Source: Kaistella haifensis DSM 19056
Lineage (GTDB): Bacteria > Bacteroidota > Bacteroidia > Flavobacteriales > Weeksellaceae
Reading direction: 5' to 3'
Assembly: GCF_000735695.2 (NCBI RefSeq)
Contig: NZ_JASZ02000017.1
Span: 27,649-91,648 of the forward strand
DNA: 64,000 nt
This document shows positions 8,474 through 15,910 of the stretch, in pieces. Under the pieces are notes generated by a model. That model did not search any database and was not told the origin of the DNA. It saw only the letters and a program-made list of their open reading frames with translations. Positions within the stretch are counted from its first letter, which is position 1; each line of letters opens with the position of its first letter. The position numbers and the translations under genes were made by a program.

Positions 8474-9358
8474 ATGACAAAATATTTAAAACTGCTTCGT
8501 GTAGAGCAATGGGTGAAGAACCTTTTTGTTTTCGTACCACTTTTTTTTTCCGGAAATATCACCAATTTTGATCTGCTGATCAAAAGTTTTTTTGCGTTTT
8601 TGGTATTTTCTTTTGCAGCGAGTGCAGTGTATATTCTTAATGATTATTCCGACATCGAATCCGATAGGAAGCACCCTGAAAAAAGTAAACGACCTCTCGC
8701 GAGTGGAGCTATTTCAAAAACTACTGCAGTTGTTGTTTTTGTAGGATTAATCGCACTTTGTGTAGGTTTGATAATCTTTGGTGGATCGTATTTTCATCAC
8801 AATTCCTGGAAGTTTGCGAGTATTATTGCCTTTTATTTTTTTATGAACATTGCTTATACTTTTAAGCTGAAACATGTCGCCATTATTGATGTTTGCATCA
8901 TTTCAATTGGTTTTGTATTAAGGGTTTTAGCCGGCGGTTATGCCACAGGAATTTTTATTTCCCAGTGGGCGATTCTCCTAACCTTTGTTCTCGCATTAGT
9001 ATTAGCATTAGGGAAAAGACGTGGAGAGTTGATCAATGCACAAATTTCCGGGAAAACAAGAAAAGCATTAGACGGCTACAATGTACAGTTTGCAGATATT
9101 GCGCTTTCCATCAGTTGTGCGCTGGCAATTGTGTGTTACCTTATGTTTACACTTTCTCCCGAGGTTCAGCAGCGTTTTCATCCGAGGGTTTTTTATACGG
9201 TGATTTTTGTCGTTTTTGCTTTTTTGCGCTATTTGCAGCAAACTTTGGTGTACAACAAAACAGAATCTCCAACCAAGATTATTTATAAAGACCGTTACAT
9301 TCAAGTTACGTTGGTTCTATGGATTGCGGCATTTTTACTTCAAATTTATTTCAAATAA
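8474..9358 (+). CDS. UbiA-family decaprenyl-phosphate phosphoribosyltransferase-like protein
   Basis: The start was set to the ATG at 8474, one codon inside a TTG. This 294-residue membrane protein has about nine hydrophobic helices. The first Asp-rich motif NDYSDIESDRKHPEK starts at residue 56 and is followed by KRPLASGAIS. This is the pattern of DPPR synthase (Rv3806c type), which transfers phosphoribose from PRPP to a polyprenyl phosphate, rather than of quinone prenyltransferases. Its stop overlaps the ATG of the DprE1-like gene (TAATG), and DprE2-like and phosphatase genes follow, supporting this role. The exact lipid carrier is unknown. Confidence 0.85.
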   Translation: MTKYLKLLRVEQWVKNLFVFVPLFFSGNITNFDLLIKSFFAFLVFSFAASAVYILNDYSDIESDRKHPEKSKRPLASGAISKTTAVVVFVGLIALCVGLIIFGGSYFHHNSWKFASIIAFYFFMNIAYTFKLKHVAIIDVCIISIGFVLRVLAGGYATGIFISQWAILLTFVLALVLALGKRRGELINAQISGKTRKALDGYNVQFADIALSISCALAIVCYLMFTLSPEVQQRFHPRVFYTVIFVVFAFLRYLQQTLVYNKTESPTKIIYKDRYIQVTLVLWIAAFLLQIYFK

Positions 9359-10674
9359 TGAAACCAAATTTTACACAGAAAGTTACGAATTGGGGCAATT
9401 TTCCAGTTGTGGAAAAAGAAATGAAATCTGAAGATTCTATCCGGAAAATTAAAGAATTCGTACAAAATCACAATGAAATTATCGCTCGCGGAAACGGACG
9501 TTGCTATGGTGACGCTTCACTTTCTGAACATATTTTTTCAACCAAAAGACTTAATAAGTTCATTAGTTTCGATCGGTTGAACGGAGTGATAGAGTGCGAA
9601 TCCGGAGTTTTGCTTTCCGAGGTTCTCGAAGTATGCGTTCCCCAAGGTTATTTTCTTTATGTGACGCCGGGAACCAAATTTATTTCCGTAGGAGGTGCCA
9701 TCGCATCGGATGTTCATGGCAAGAATCATCATTTGGAAGGTTGTTTTTCCAAGTATGTGCTTGAATTTTCTTTGTTAAATGAAAAAAATGAAGTCATCAC
9801 TTGCTCGAGAACTCAAAATTCCGAAAAATTCTGGGCAACTATTGGCGGAATGGGACTTACAGGAATTATTCTTTCCGCAAAATTTAAACTGAAGAATATC
9901 GAAACCGCATACATTCGACAAGAAAGCATGAAAGCCAATAATTTGGATGAAATTTTTCAGTTGTTCGACGAAAGTGAATCCTGGACTTACAATGTAGCAT
10001 GGATTGATTGCCAGCAAAAAGGAAAAAACTTAGGAAAAAGCATTTTAATGAGAGGCGAACACGCTTTCAGACATGAATTGCCAAAGAAATCGCAACAAAA
10101 TCCTTTAAGATTAAAAAAGAAAATTAATCCATCCGTACCATTTTATTTTCCTGGTTTTGTGTTGAATAAATGGAGTGTAAAGTTGTTCAACTGGTTGTAT
10201 TTTAATAAAAAACGGAAAAAAGAGGTAAAGGATTATGTGGATTATGAATCGTTTTTCTATCCTTTGGATGTGGTGAACGATTGGAATAAAATTTACGGAA
10301 AAGAAGGTTTTATTCAGTATCAAATGGTAATTCCCAAAGAAAATGGGAAAGAAGGAATGAGAAAAATCCTTGAAACCATCGCGAAAAGCGGAAACGGCTC
10401 TTTTCTCGCCGTGCTGAAGCTTTTCGGTAAGAATAATCCTGAAGCTTATAACTCTTTCCCGATGGAAGGTTATACGCTGGCTCTGGATTTTAAAGTTAAC
10501 AAAAATCTCAAAAATCTGGTTGAGAAATTGGATGCGATTGTAGAGGAATTTTGTGGCAGAATTTATTTAACTAAAGACAGCATGAGCAAATCCAGTTTAA
10601 CGAATTATCTACAAAACGTTCAGAATTCGAAATTTGTATCGTTACAACACAAAAGAATCATCAATAATAACTGA
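9358..10674 (+). CDS. DprE1-like FAD-dependent decaprenylphosphoryl-ribose 2'-oxidase
   Basis: A 438-residue flavoprotein of the PCMH/VAO type. Its ATG at 9358 overlaps the preceding stop. The FAD-binding loop is ARGNGRCYGDASLS (near 43-56), and GGMGLTGIILSAKFKLK marks the second part of the FAD domain. The C-terminal stretch GRIYLTKDSMSK aligns with mycobacterial DprE1 GRLYTAKDSR, keeping the catalytic Lys (here Lys406, Lys418 in M. tuberculosis). The position of Cys387, exactly 31 residues earlier, is Ala375. The predicted reaction is oxidation of polyprenyl-phosphoryl-ribose at C2', paired with the next gene's reductase. Confidence 0.85.
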   Translation: MKPNFTQKVTNWGNFPVVEKEMKSEDSIRKIKEFVQNHNEIIARGNGRCYGDASLSEHIFSTKRLNKFISFDRLNGVIECESGVLLSEVLEVCVPQGYFLYVTPGTKFISVGGAIASDVHGKNHHLEGCFSKYVLEFSLLNEKNEVITCSRTQNSEKFWATIGGMGLTGIILSAKFKLKNIETAYIRQESMKANNLDEIFQLFDESESWTYNVAWIDCQQKGKNLGKSILMRGEHAFRHELPKKSQQNPLRLKKKINPSVPFYFPGFVLNKWSVKLFNWLYFNKKRKKEVKDYVDYESFFYPLDVVNDWNKIYGKEGFIQYQMVIPKENGKEGMRKILETIAKSGNGSFLAVLKLFGKNNPEAYNSFPMEGYTLALDFKVNKNLKNLVEKLDAIVEEFCGRIYLTKDSMSKSSLTNYLQNVQNSKFVSLQHKRIINNN

Positions 10675-10697
10675 ATCATTTCTACTAATTCTAATTT

Positions 10698-11423
10698 ATG
10701 ATCATACTCGGAAGCAATTCAGAAGTTGCGCAAGCATTTGTTGAAAAGGTTTTAGAAGAGGGCGGAAAATATTCGACCATCTATTTGGTGACCTCCAATC
10801 GGGAAACTACGGAAAAATTTGCCCGACATCTCGATGTGAAATTTCTACAAAATACCGATATCATTGACTTCGATTTGTTAAAAGAAAACGAATATACCAA
10901 ACTTGAACATCTTTCAGCGGATTTGTTGTTTTGCGCAACAGGTTTTCTCGGCGAAGGAACTGAAGAAAGCTTGTACGACCCGAAAAATACGGCAAATATT
11001 GTTGATATTAATTACGCAAAGCTAATTCCATTGCTCAATTTTTTCGCCCAGAAAATGGAGAGGCAGCGTTCCGGAACAATGATCATTCTGTCCTCGGTAG
11101 CGGGTGATCGTGGCAGACAAAGCAATTTTATTTATGGAAGTGCAAAGGCAGGATTAACGGCTTATTTAAGCGGGTTGAGGAATTATATGTTCACCAGAAA
11201 AGTTCATGTGATCACCATAAAACCAGGATTTATGGACACCAAAATGACGGAAGGTTTGCCGCTGAATCCCAAACTTACAGCCACGCCAAAACAAGCCGCA
11301 GAAGCAATTTATAAAGCACTGAAAATGAAAAAAAATGTTGCATATGTATTGCCGATTTGGGGATTGATAATGCTGATCATCAGAAATATTCCTGAATTTA
11401 TTTTTAAAAAACTAAAACTTTAG
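10698..11423 (+). CDS. DprE2-like SDR, 2'-keto reductase partner
   Basis: This 241-residue short-chain dehydrogenase has a reduced N-terminal nucleotide motif (MIILGSNSEVAQAF), the active-site Ser in LSSVAGDRGR (132-133), and Y-G-S-A-K-A-G (Tyr146, Lys150). The YGSAKAG and GDRGR patterns are typical of DprE2 (decaprenylphosphoryl-2-keto-erythro-pentose reductase). A C-terminal hydrophobic segment (VLPIWGLIMLIIRNIPEFIF) suggests membrane association. It lies 23 bp after the DprE1-like gene. Together they would epimerise lipid-linked ribose to arabinose. Other SDR roles cannot be excluded without biochemistry. Confidence 0.82.
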   Translation: MIILGSNSEVAQAFVEKVLEEGGKYSTIYLVTSNRETTEKFARHLDVKFLQNTDIIDFDLLKENEYTKLEHLSADLLFCATGFLGEGTEESLYDPKNTANIVDINYAKLIPLLNFFAQKMERQRSGTMIILSSVAGDRGRQSNFIYGSAKAGLTAYLSGLRNYMFTRKVHVITIKPGFMDTKMTEGLPLNPKLTATPKQAAEAIYKALKMKKNVAYVLPIWGLIMLIIRNIPEFIFKKLKL

Positions 11424-11441
11424 AAAACAAGATTGCGATTG

Positions 11442-12029
11442 ATGAGAAAATTATATTGCTTCGATTTTGATGGAACTTTAACCCGCAAAGACACGATGTT
11501 TTTGTACCTGAAATTTTATAACTCTGCCAAATTCAGAACTCAGTTTATCAAACATATTCCGCTTTTTGTTTTGCTTAAATTAAAGCTTGCAGATGCCGAA
11601 AAAGTAAAGAAAAATTTTATATCTTCTATTTTAAAGGGTGAAAGCAAAAGCAGAATAGAAAAGAAATCGGAACTTTTTTTTCAAGAATTTTATCCGGAAA
11701 TTTTTCGGGAAAATGCTTTGGAATTCATCAAAAATATCGACCGCGAAAATACCGAATGTTATATCGTTTCCGCTTCGCTCGATATTTGGGTAGCGCCTTT
11801 TGCTAAGGAATTTCAGATGAAACTTTTATCCACACGCGCGGAATTTAAAAACGATAAGTTTACCGGAAATTTCATTGGCAAAAACTGTAACGGAGCTGAA
11901 AAAGTAAACCGAATTAAAGAAGCAATTGATGGCAAAAAGTTCGATAAAATCAAAGCTTTTGGCGATACTTCGGGCGATCGGGAAATGCTGGCTTGGGCAA
12001 ATGAAAGCCATTTTGAATTTTTTCACTAA
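11442..12029 (+). CDS. HAD-IB family phosphatase, predicted phosphatase of the DPA-like pathway
   Basis: The start was moved to the ATG at 11442, giving MRKLYCFDFDGTLT with nucleophile Asp8 and acid/base Asp10. Further HAD motifs are VSASLDIWVAPFA (motif II Ser) and FGDTSGDREML (metal-binding Asp pair). The 195-residue size and the order of motifs fit the phosphoserine-phosphatase-like HAD-IB group. It follows the DprE2-like gene by 18 bp. In mycobacteria the phospho-intermediate is handled by a PAP2-type protein, so a HAD enzyme here may fill that step. This is inferred from context only. Confidence 0.78.
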   Translation: MRKLYCFDFDGTLTRKDTMFLYLKFYNSAKFRTQFIKHIPLFVLLKLKLADAEKVKKNFISSILKGESKSRIEKKSELFFQEFYPEIFRENALEFIKNIDRENTECYIVSASLDIWVAPFAKEFQMKLLSTRAEFKNDKFTGNFIGKNCNGAEKVNRIKEAIDGKKFDKIKAFGDTSGDREMLAWANESHFEFFH

Positions 12030-12067
12030 TTTTAGCTCCCCAAAATAACAATAAGAAAGTACAAAAA

Positions 12068-13240
12068 ATGGATAAAATATATCTGGATAATGCTGCGACA
12101 ACACCGCTCTCCGAGGAAGTAATTGATGCAATGGTTTCGGTAATGAAAGTTACTTATGGCAATCCTTCATCTACCCACAGTTTCGGGCAGGAAGCCAAAA
12201 TTCTTATCGAAAAAACTAGACGCGAAGTTGCTGATTATTTGCATGTTACTCCAGCTGAAATTATTTTCACTTCATGTGGAACCGAATCCAATAATATGAT
12301 CATTAAATCTTGTGTGGATCATCTTGGGGTGCAGCGAATCATCACTTCACCACTGGAGCATAAATGTGTTGCAGAAACAGTTTTGGAGATGAAAAATAGG
12401 AGAGGAGTTGAGGTGGTTTACCTTCGTCCAGATCAAAAAGGAGATTTGGATTTGGCAAAACTTGAAGAATTACTAAAAAATTCAGATAAAAAAACGTTGG
12501 TAAGTTTAATGCATGCCAATAATGAAATCGGTAACCTTCTGGATATTAATAAAGTAGCGCACCTTTGCAAGGAAAACAATGCGCTTTTCCATTCAGATAC
12601 TGTACAATCGATGGCACATATGGATTTGGATTTTTCTAAAATTCCGGTGGACTTTGCAAGCTGTAGTGCCCATAAATTTCATGGTCCTAAAGGAAGTGGG
12701 TTTGCTTTTATCAGAAAATCCTCCGGTTTGAAGGGGATCATCACCGGTGGACCTCAGGAAAGATCGTTGAGAGCAGGTACGGAAAACGTTTGTGGAATTG
12801 TAGGTTTAGGAAAAGCATTGGAACTTTCATTGAAAAATATGAGCGATTATGCTTCACACATCAAAGAAATTAAAAATTACGCGATCGAAAAACTTGCTGC
12901 TGAAATAGAAGGCGTGAAATTTAACGGAAGAAGTGCGGAAGAGGGAAGTTTATACACGGTTTTAAGTGTTTTATTGCCTTTCAAAGATCCAATGATTGGA
13001 TTGAAATTAGATATGAATGGAATCGCCATCTCTCAGGGAAGTGCTTGTTCATCGGGTGCATCTAAACCATCAATGGTGATGATGATGATTTTGGATGAAG
13101 AAGAAATGGATAATTCCACACCACTGAGAATTTCGTTTAGCCATCTCACCACCAAAAAGGATATTGATGCATTAATTGATGCGCTGAAAAAGATCGCTTC
13201 AGATTCTAAAATAGAAAAAACAAATATTGAACATAGATAA
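12068..13240 (+). CDS. Cysteine desulfurase (NifS/IscS family)
   Basis: A 390-residue PLP enzyme that removes sulfur from cysteine for Fe-S clusters and thio-modification. The N-terminus IYLDNAATTPLSEEV is diagnostic. The PLP Lys is in S-A-H-K-F-H-G-P-K-G (Lys203), and the persulfide-carrying Cys is in GSACSSGA (Cys327). The ATG is preceded by an A-rich leader, 38 bp after the HAD gene. No scaffold genes (iscU, sufBCD) are adjacent, so IscS and tRNA-thiolation roles cannot be told apart from the sequence. Confidence 0.94.
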   Translation: MDKIYLDNAATTPLSEEVIDAMVSVMKVTYGNPSSTHSFGQEAKILIEKTRREVADYLHVTPAEIIFTSCGTESNNMIIKSCVDHLGVQRIITSPLEHKCVAETVLEMKNRRGVEVVYLRPDQKGDLDLAKLEELLKNSDKKTLVSLMHANNEIGNLLDINKVAHLCKENNALFHSDTVQSMAHMDLDFSKIPVDFASCSAHKFHGPKGSGFAFIRKSSGLKGIITGGPQERSLRAGTENVCGIVGLGKALELSLKNMSDYASHIKEIKNYAIEKLAAEIEGVKFNGRSAEEGSLYTVLSVLLPFKDPMIGLKLDMNGIAISQGSACSSGASKPSMVMMMILDEEEMDNSTPLRISFSHLTTKKDIDALIDALKKIASDSKIEKTNIEHR

Positions 13241-13310
13241 TTTACGCAAGGGATTGGTAAGAAAGTTGTAAATTTGGACTTTGAAATTTTAATTAAAAAA
13301 CAAAAAAGAT

Positions 13311-13628
13311 ATGGCATTAGAGATTACAGACCAGTCATTTAAAGAAATGGTTTTGAATTCAGACAAACCAGTGTTGGTTGATTTTTGGGCAGTATGGTGC
13401 GGACCATGTAGAATGTTAGGACCAATTGTTGAAGAAATCGCAACAGATTTCGAAGGAAAAGCGGTTGTAGGAAAAGTAGATGTTGACAATAATCAGCAGG
13501 TTTCTGTTGATTATGGTATCAGAAATATACCTACTGTTTTAATCTTCAAAAATGGTGAGGTAGTAGATAAAATTGTAGGAGTTGCTTCGAAAGAAGTGAT
13601 TGCGGAGAAATTATCTGCACATTTGTAG
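13311..13628 (+). CDS. trxA: Thioredoxin
   Basis: A 105-residue soluble thioredoxin with the active site W-C-G-P-C (Cys30, Cys33) and the cis-Pro motif IRNIPTVLIFKNGE. There is no signal peptide, so it acts in the cytosol as a general disulfide reductant. It is transcribed in the same direction as the cysteine desulfurase, 70 bp downstream, and is closed by a terminator. Confidence 0.97.
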   Translation: MALEITDQSFKEMVLNSDKPVLVDFWAVWCGPCRMLGPIVEEIATDFEGKAVVGKVDVDNNQQVSVDYGIRNIPTVLIFKNGEVVDKIVGVASKEVIAEKLSAHL

Positions 13629-13649
13629 AAAAATAATTCAGTAATAATC

Positions 13650-13682
13650 AATGCTTTCCGAAAAAGAAAGCATTTTTTTTTC
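13650..13682 (+). terminator. Terminator after trxA
   Basis: The perfect 9-bp stem AATGCTTTC / GAAAGCATT (13650-13658 and 13666-13674) is followed by a run of T. Confidence 0.88.
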
Positions 13683-13691
13683 GAAAATGTT

Positions 13692-13720
13692 TTGTAGATA
13701 AGCAAAAAGTTGTATTTTTG
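13692..13720 (+). promoter_or_regulatory. Promoter of tRNA-Asp
   Basis: TTG at 13692-13694 and TATTTTTG at 13713-13720 are separated by 18 bases. This fits the Bacteroidota -33/-7 pattern. The box ends 43 bp before the tRNA. Confidence 0.6.
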
Positions 13721-13763
13721 CACTCACCAAAAAGAAAGAAACTTTCTAAGAGGTAATTCTAAA

Positions 13764-13837
13764 GATCCGGTAGTTCAGCTGGTTAGAATGCCGCCCTGTC
13801 ACGGCGGAGGTCGCGGGTTCGAGTCCCGTCCGGATCG
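13764..13837 (+). tRNA. tRNA-Asp (anticodon GTC)
   Basis: The cloverleaf can be folded by eye. The acceptor stem is GATCCGG/CCGGATC with discriminator G, the D arm GTTC...GAAT, the anticodon stem CCGCC/GGCGG around CTGTCAC, and the T arm GCGGG-TTCGAGT-CCCGT. The anticodon GTC reads Asp codons. The CCA end is not encoded (CAA follows). A tyrosine-recombinase gene begins 250 bp downstream, so the tRNA 3' end is a plausible integration target. I found no second copy of the 3' end in the window. Confidence 0.95.
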
Positions 13838-13860
13838 CAACTACAATATCAAAGTAGTAC

Positions 13861-13897
13861 AAAAAGCTTTAAAACGTATGTTTTAAAGCTTTTTTTG
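13861..13897 (+). terminator. Terminator of tRNA-Asp
   Basis: The 12-bp perfect stem AAGCTTTAAAAC / GTTTTAAAGCTT with a GTAT loop (13864-13891) is followed by T6. Confidence 0.85.
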
Positions 13898-13940
13898 TTT
13901 TATGTCTGTTCAAAGAGAACTAAAAAAGCACAATCTGAAA

Positions 13941-13986
13941 GTGACCTATTCAGTGACCTGTTAAAGCAGGTTTAAAAAGGTCACTG
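13941..13986. promoter_or_regulatory. Nested inverted and direct repeats upstream of the integrase
   Basis: CAGTGACCT (13951-13959) and AGGTCACTG (13978-13986) form a perfect 9-bp inverted repeat. Inside it lies ACCTG/CAGGT. A further direct GTGACCT occurs at 13941-13947, with partial TTCAGTG copies following. The position, 100 bp before a tyrosine-recombinase start and after a tRNA, suits recombinase arm-binding sites or an operator. It is not T-tailed, so it is not a terminator. Function is inferred. Confidence 0.45.
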
Positions 13987-14085
13987 AAAATTCAGACAAA
14001 CCCTGTTCAGTGGCTAGTTCAGCAACTGAATATCTTGTGATAAGTTTTTGCTAAGGTTAATTTTAAATCTTAAACGCTAGACGAA

Positions 14086-15324
14086 ATGAACAAGACATTC
14101 AATTTACTTTTCTATGTAAAAAAAGCTAAAATCAATTCTGTAGGAGAGTCTCCTATTTATTTACGAATTACAATTGATGGCAAAATATCCGAGATCAGCA
14201 CAAAACGTACAATAAAGCCTTCAAAATGGAGCTCTGCTATGCAGAAGGTTAGTGGCTCTTCAGAAGAATGTAAATCACTTAATTTTTATTTAAAAACATT
14301 TGAGCAGAAAGTTTATGATTCCTATCACGAATTAATCAGAGATAAGGAAACGGTAACTTGTGAGGCTCTTAAAAATAAGTTAGTGGGTAGAGGTAGATTG
14401 ACTAGAACACTCATTCCGGTTTTTCAGGATCATAATGATCGAATGGAGAAACTAATAGACAAAGAATTTGCCCAGGGAACATTAACCCGTTATAAGACCT
14501 GTCTGAAACATACCAAAGATTTTTTGAAATGGAAGTACAGTGTTACCGATATTGAAATTAAAAAGATCGATTACGCTTTTTTAAACGATTTTGAATTTTT
14601 TTTAAGGACTGAAAGATCCTGTAACAATAATTCTGCAGTAAAGTATATCAAGAATTTTGGTAAAATCATTCGTATCTGTCTTGCAAATGGATGGATGGAG
14701 CGAGACCCTTTTCTGAACTATCATTCAAAGTTTAATGAAGTGACAAGAATGTTCCTTAATGAAAAGGAAATAGAAGTGCTTTTTGCCAAAGATTTTAAAA
14801 ATGAGAGATTGTCTTTGGTAAGAGATATTTTTTTGTTCAGCTGTTTCACCGGATTGGCGTACATCGATACTCAAAAGCTAACCTATCAAAATATCAATTT
14901 AGGACTTGATGGCTCACAATGGATTTATACCAAACGTCAGAAAACTAAAACTACCTCTAATATTCCCTTGCTTTCTCAAACAGAGAAAATTATTGAAAAA
15001 TACAAAAATCATCCAGTATGTCTTAATACTGGAAAGTTGCTGCCTATTCTTAGTAATCAAAAAATGAATGCATATCTCAAAGAGATTGCAGACCTGTGCA
15101 GTATTAGTAAAGAATTGACTTATCATATTGCACGCCATACTTTTGCAACAACTGTTACTTTATCCAACGGGGTTTCCATTGAAAGTGTTAGTAAAATGCT
15201 AGGTCACAAAAGTATTAAGACGACACAGCATTATGCGAAAATACTTGATAAAAAAGTCAGTGAGGATATGATGGAATTAAAACAAAAATTTATTGACAAA
15301 AAGAAAATTGCAATAAGTTCTTAG
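14086..15324 (+). CDS. Tyrosine recombinase / site-specific integrase, Bacteroidota type
   Basis: The 412-residue protein has an N-terminal arm-binding domain (about 1-90), a SAM-like core-binding domain (about 110-210) and a catalytic domain (about 220-400). Visible catalytic residues are Lys in QKTKTTSNIPLL, His347 and Arg350 (TYHIARHTF), His374 (LGHKSIKTT) and Tyr383 (QHYAKIL). The usual first Arg in T-G-L-R is Ala (TGLAYIDTQKL, Ala258), as in many mobile-element integrases of this phylum. It lies downstream of tRNA-Asp with no other mobility or cargo gene except a transposase fragment. It is probably the remnant of an integrated element. Confidence 0.93.
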   Translation: MNKTFNLLFYVKKAKINSVGESPIYLRITIDGKISEISTKRTIKPSKWSSAMQKVSGSSEECKSLNFYLKTFEQKVYDSYHELIRDKETVTCEALKNKLVGRGRLTRTLIPVFQDHNDRMEKLIDKEFAQGTLTRYKTCLKHTKDFLKWKYSVTDIEIKKIDYAFLNDFEFFLRTERSCNNNSAVKYIKNFGKIIRICLANGWMERDPFLNYHSKFNEVTRMFLNEKEIEVLFAKDFKNERLSLVRDIFLFSCFTGLAYIDTQKLTYQNINLGLDGSQWIYTKRQKTKTTSNIPLLSQTEKIIEKYKNHPVCLNTGKLLPILSNQKMNAYLKEIADLCSISKELTYHIARHTFATTVTLSNGVSIESVSKMLGHKSIKTTQHYAKILDKKVSEDMMELKQKFIDKKKIAISS

Positions 15325-15473
15325 GTAATTAGATGTTGCTGAAAGGATTGTTGCTGATAGAAATTATTCCAAAAAAAACTAAGAATATAACCAAGTAATG
15401 TTAATTTTTCAGCTGATTAATACATTTAAACATTATTATAATTGTTATAAACGGGAGTGTTACTTAATCTTTC

Positions 15474-15749
15474 TTATGTGGTACTTCCAATTGTGTTCTT
15501 ATCCAGCCATCTGCGTCTTTTAATATGCAGGTAAACGGCGTTTCCACGCAGGGGAAAATCTTGAATAGTAATCTCCTTATGGAATCCGTGTGCTGTTAAA
15601 ATTCGATTTGAAACTTCTTTGGGTGGGTTATTTTTCTCCTCAAAATAAAGGTGCATCACTTCACCCTCGGTGGTTTGCTTCGTTAAATCAAAATGTTCAA
15701 TTAAAAATTCAGGCAGAATATGTTTCAGCAGTTCCAGATAATGATCCAA
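15474..15749 (-). pseudogene. ISAon1-type transposase N-terminal fragment
   Basis: This 91-codon frame starts with TTG and contains LHIKRRRWLD, IQDFPLRGNAVYL and LYFEEKNNPP. These match the N-terminal region of ISAon1-family transposases as I know them. Full N-terminal-region proteins run on for roughly 30 more residues after RRRWL. Here the frame ends after DKNTIGSTT, and no catalytic DDE part follows in the 150 bp before the integrase gene. I read it as a decayed insertion-sequence remnant. An alternative is a free-standing small protein. Confidence 0.65.
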
Positions 15750-15843
15750 TGTTCTTAAAGTTTACTGCAAAAATCGAAAACTTATTTCAATTTGCACACA
15801 ACTTTTGAGATTGATCCAATAAAACTGAAAAAAATCATATTAT

Positions 15844-15890
15844 AATAAAAGAGTTTTTTATCTTTTATTTGAAAATTTATTTTACATTTG
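15844..15890 (+). promoter_or_regulatory. Candidate NsrR-type operator and promoter of the Rrf2 regulator gene
   Basis: AATAAAAGA (15844-15852) and TCTTTTATT (15861-15869) form a perfect 9-8-9 inverted repeat of 26 bp. The -7 box TACATTTG follows at 15883-15890, so the repeat covers the expected -33 region. The start codon is at 15911. A repressor bound here would block transcription of its own gene. The 12-mer TATAATAAAAGA recurs at 16366-16377 before the next gene. Binding by this regulator is inferred. Confidence 0.6.
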
Positions 15891-15910
15891 TATCAGAAAA
15901 AGAAATAAAT

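Noticed and set aside
15590..15808. A plus-strand reading frame opposite the transposase fragment
   Set aside because: The minus-strand frame has the recognisable ISAon1-type motifs; the plus-strand protein shows no family pattern and no start context.
13830..15870. A second copy of the tRNA-Asp 3' end (attR) downstream of the integrase
   Set aside because: I scanned for CCCGTCCGGATCGC and shorter parts up to the Rrf2 gene and found none, so no att pair is reported.
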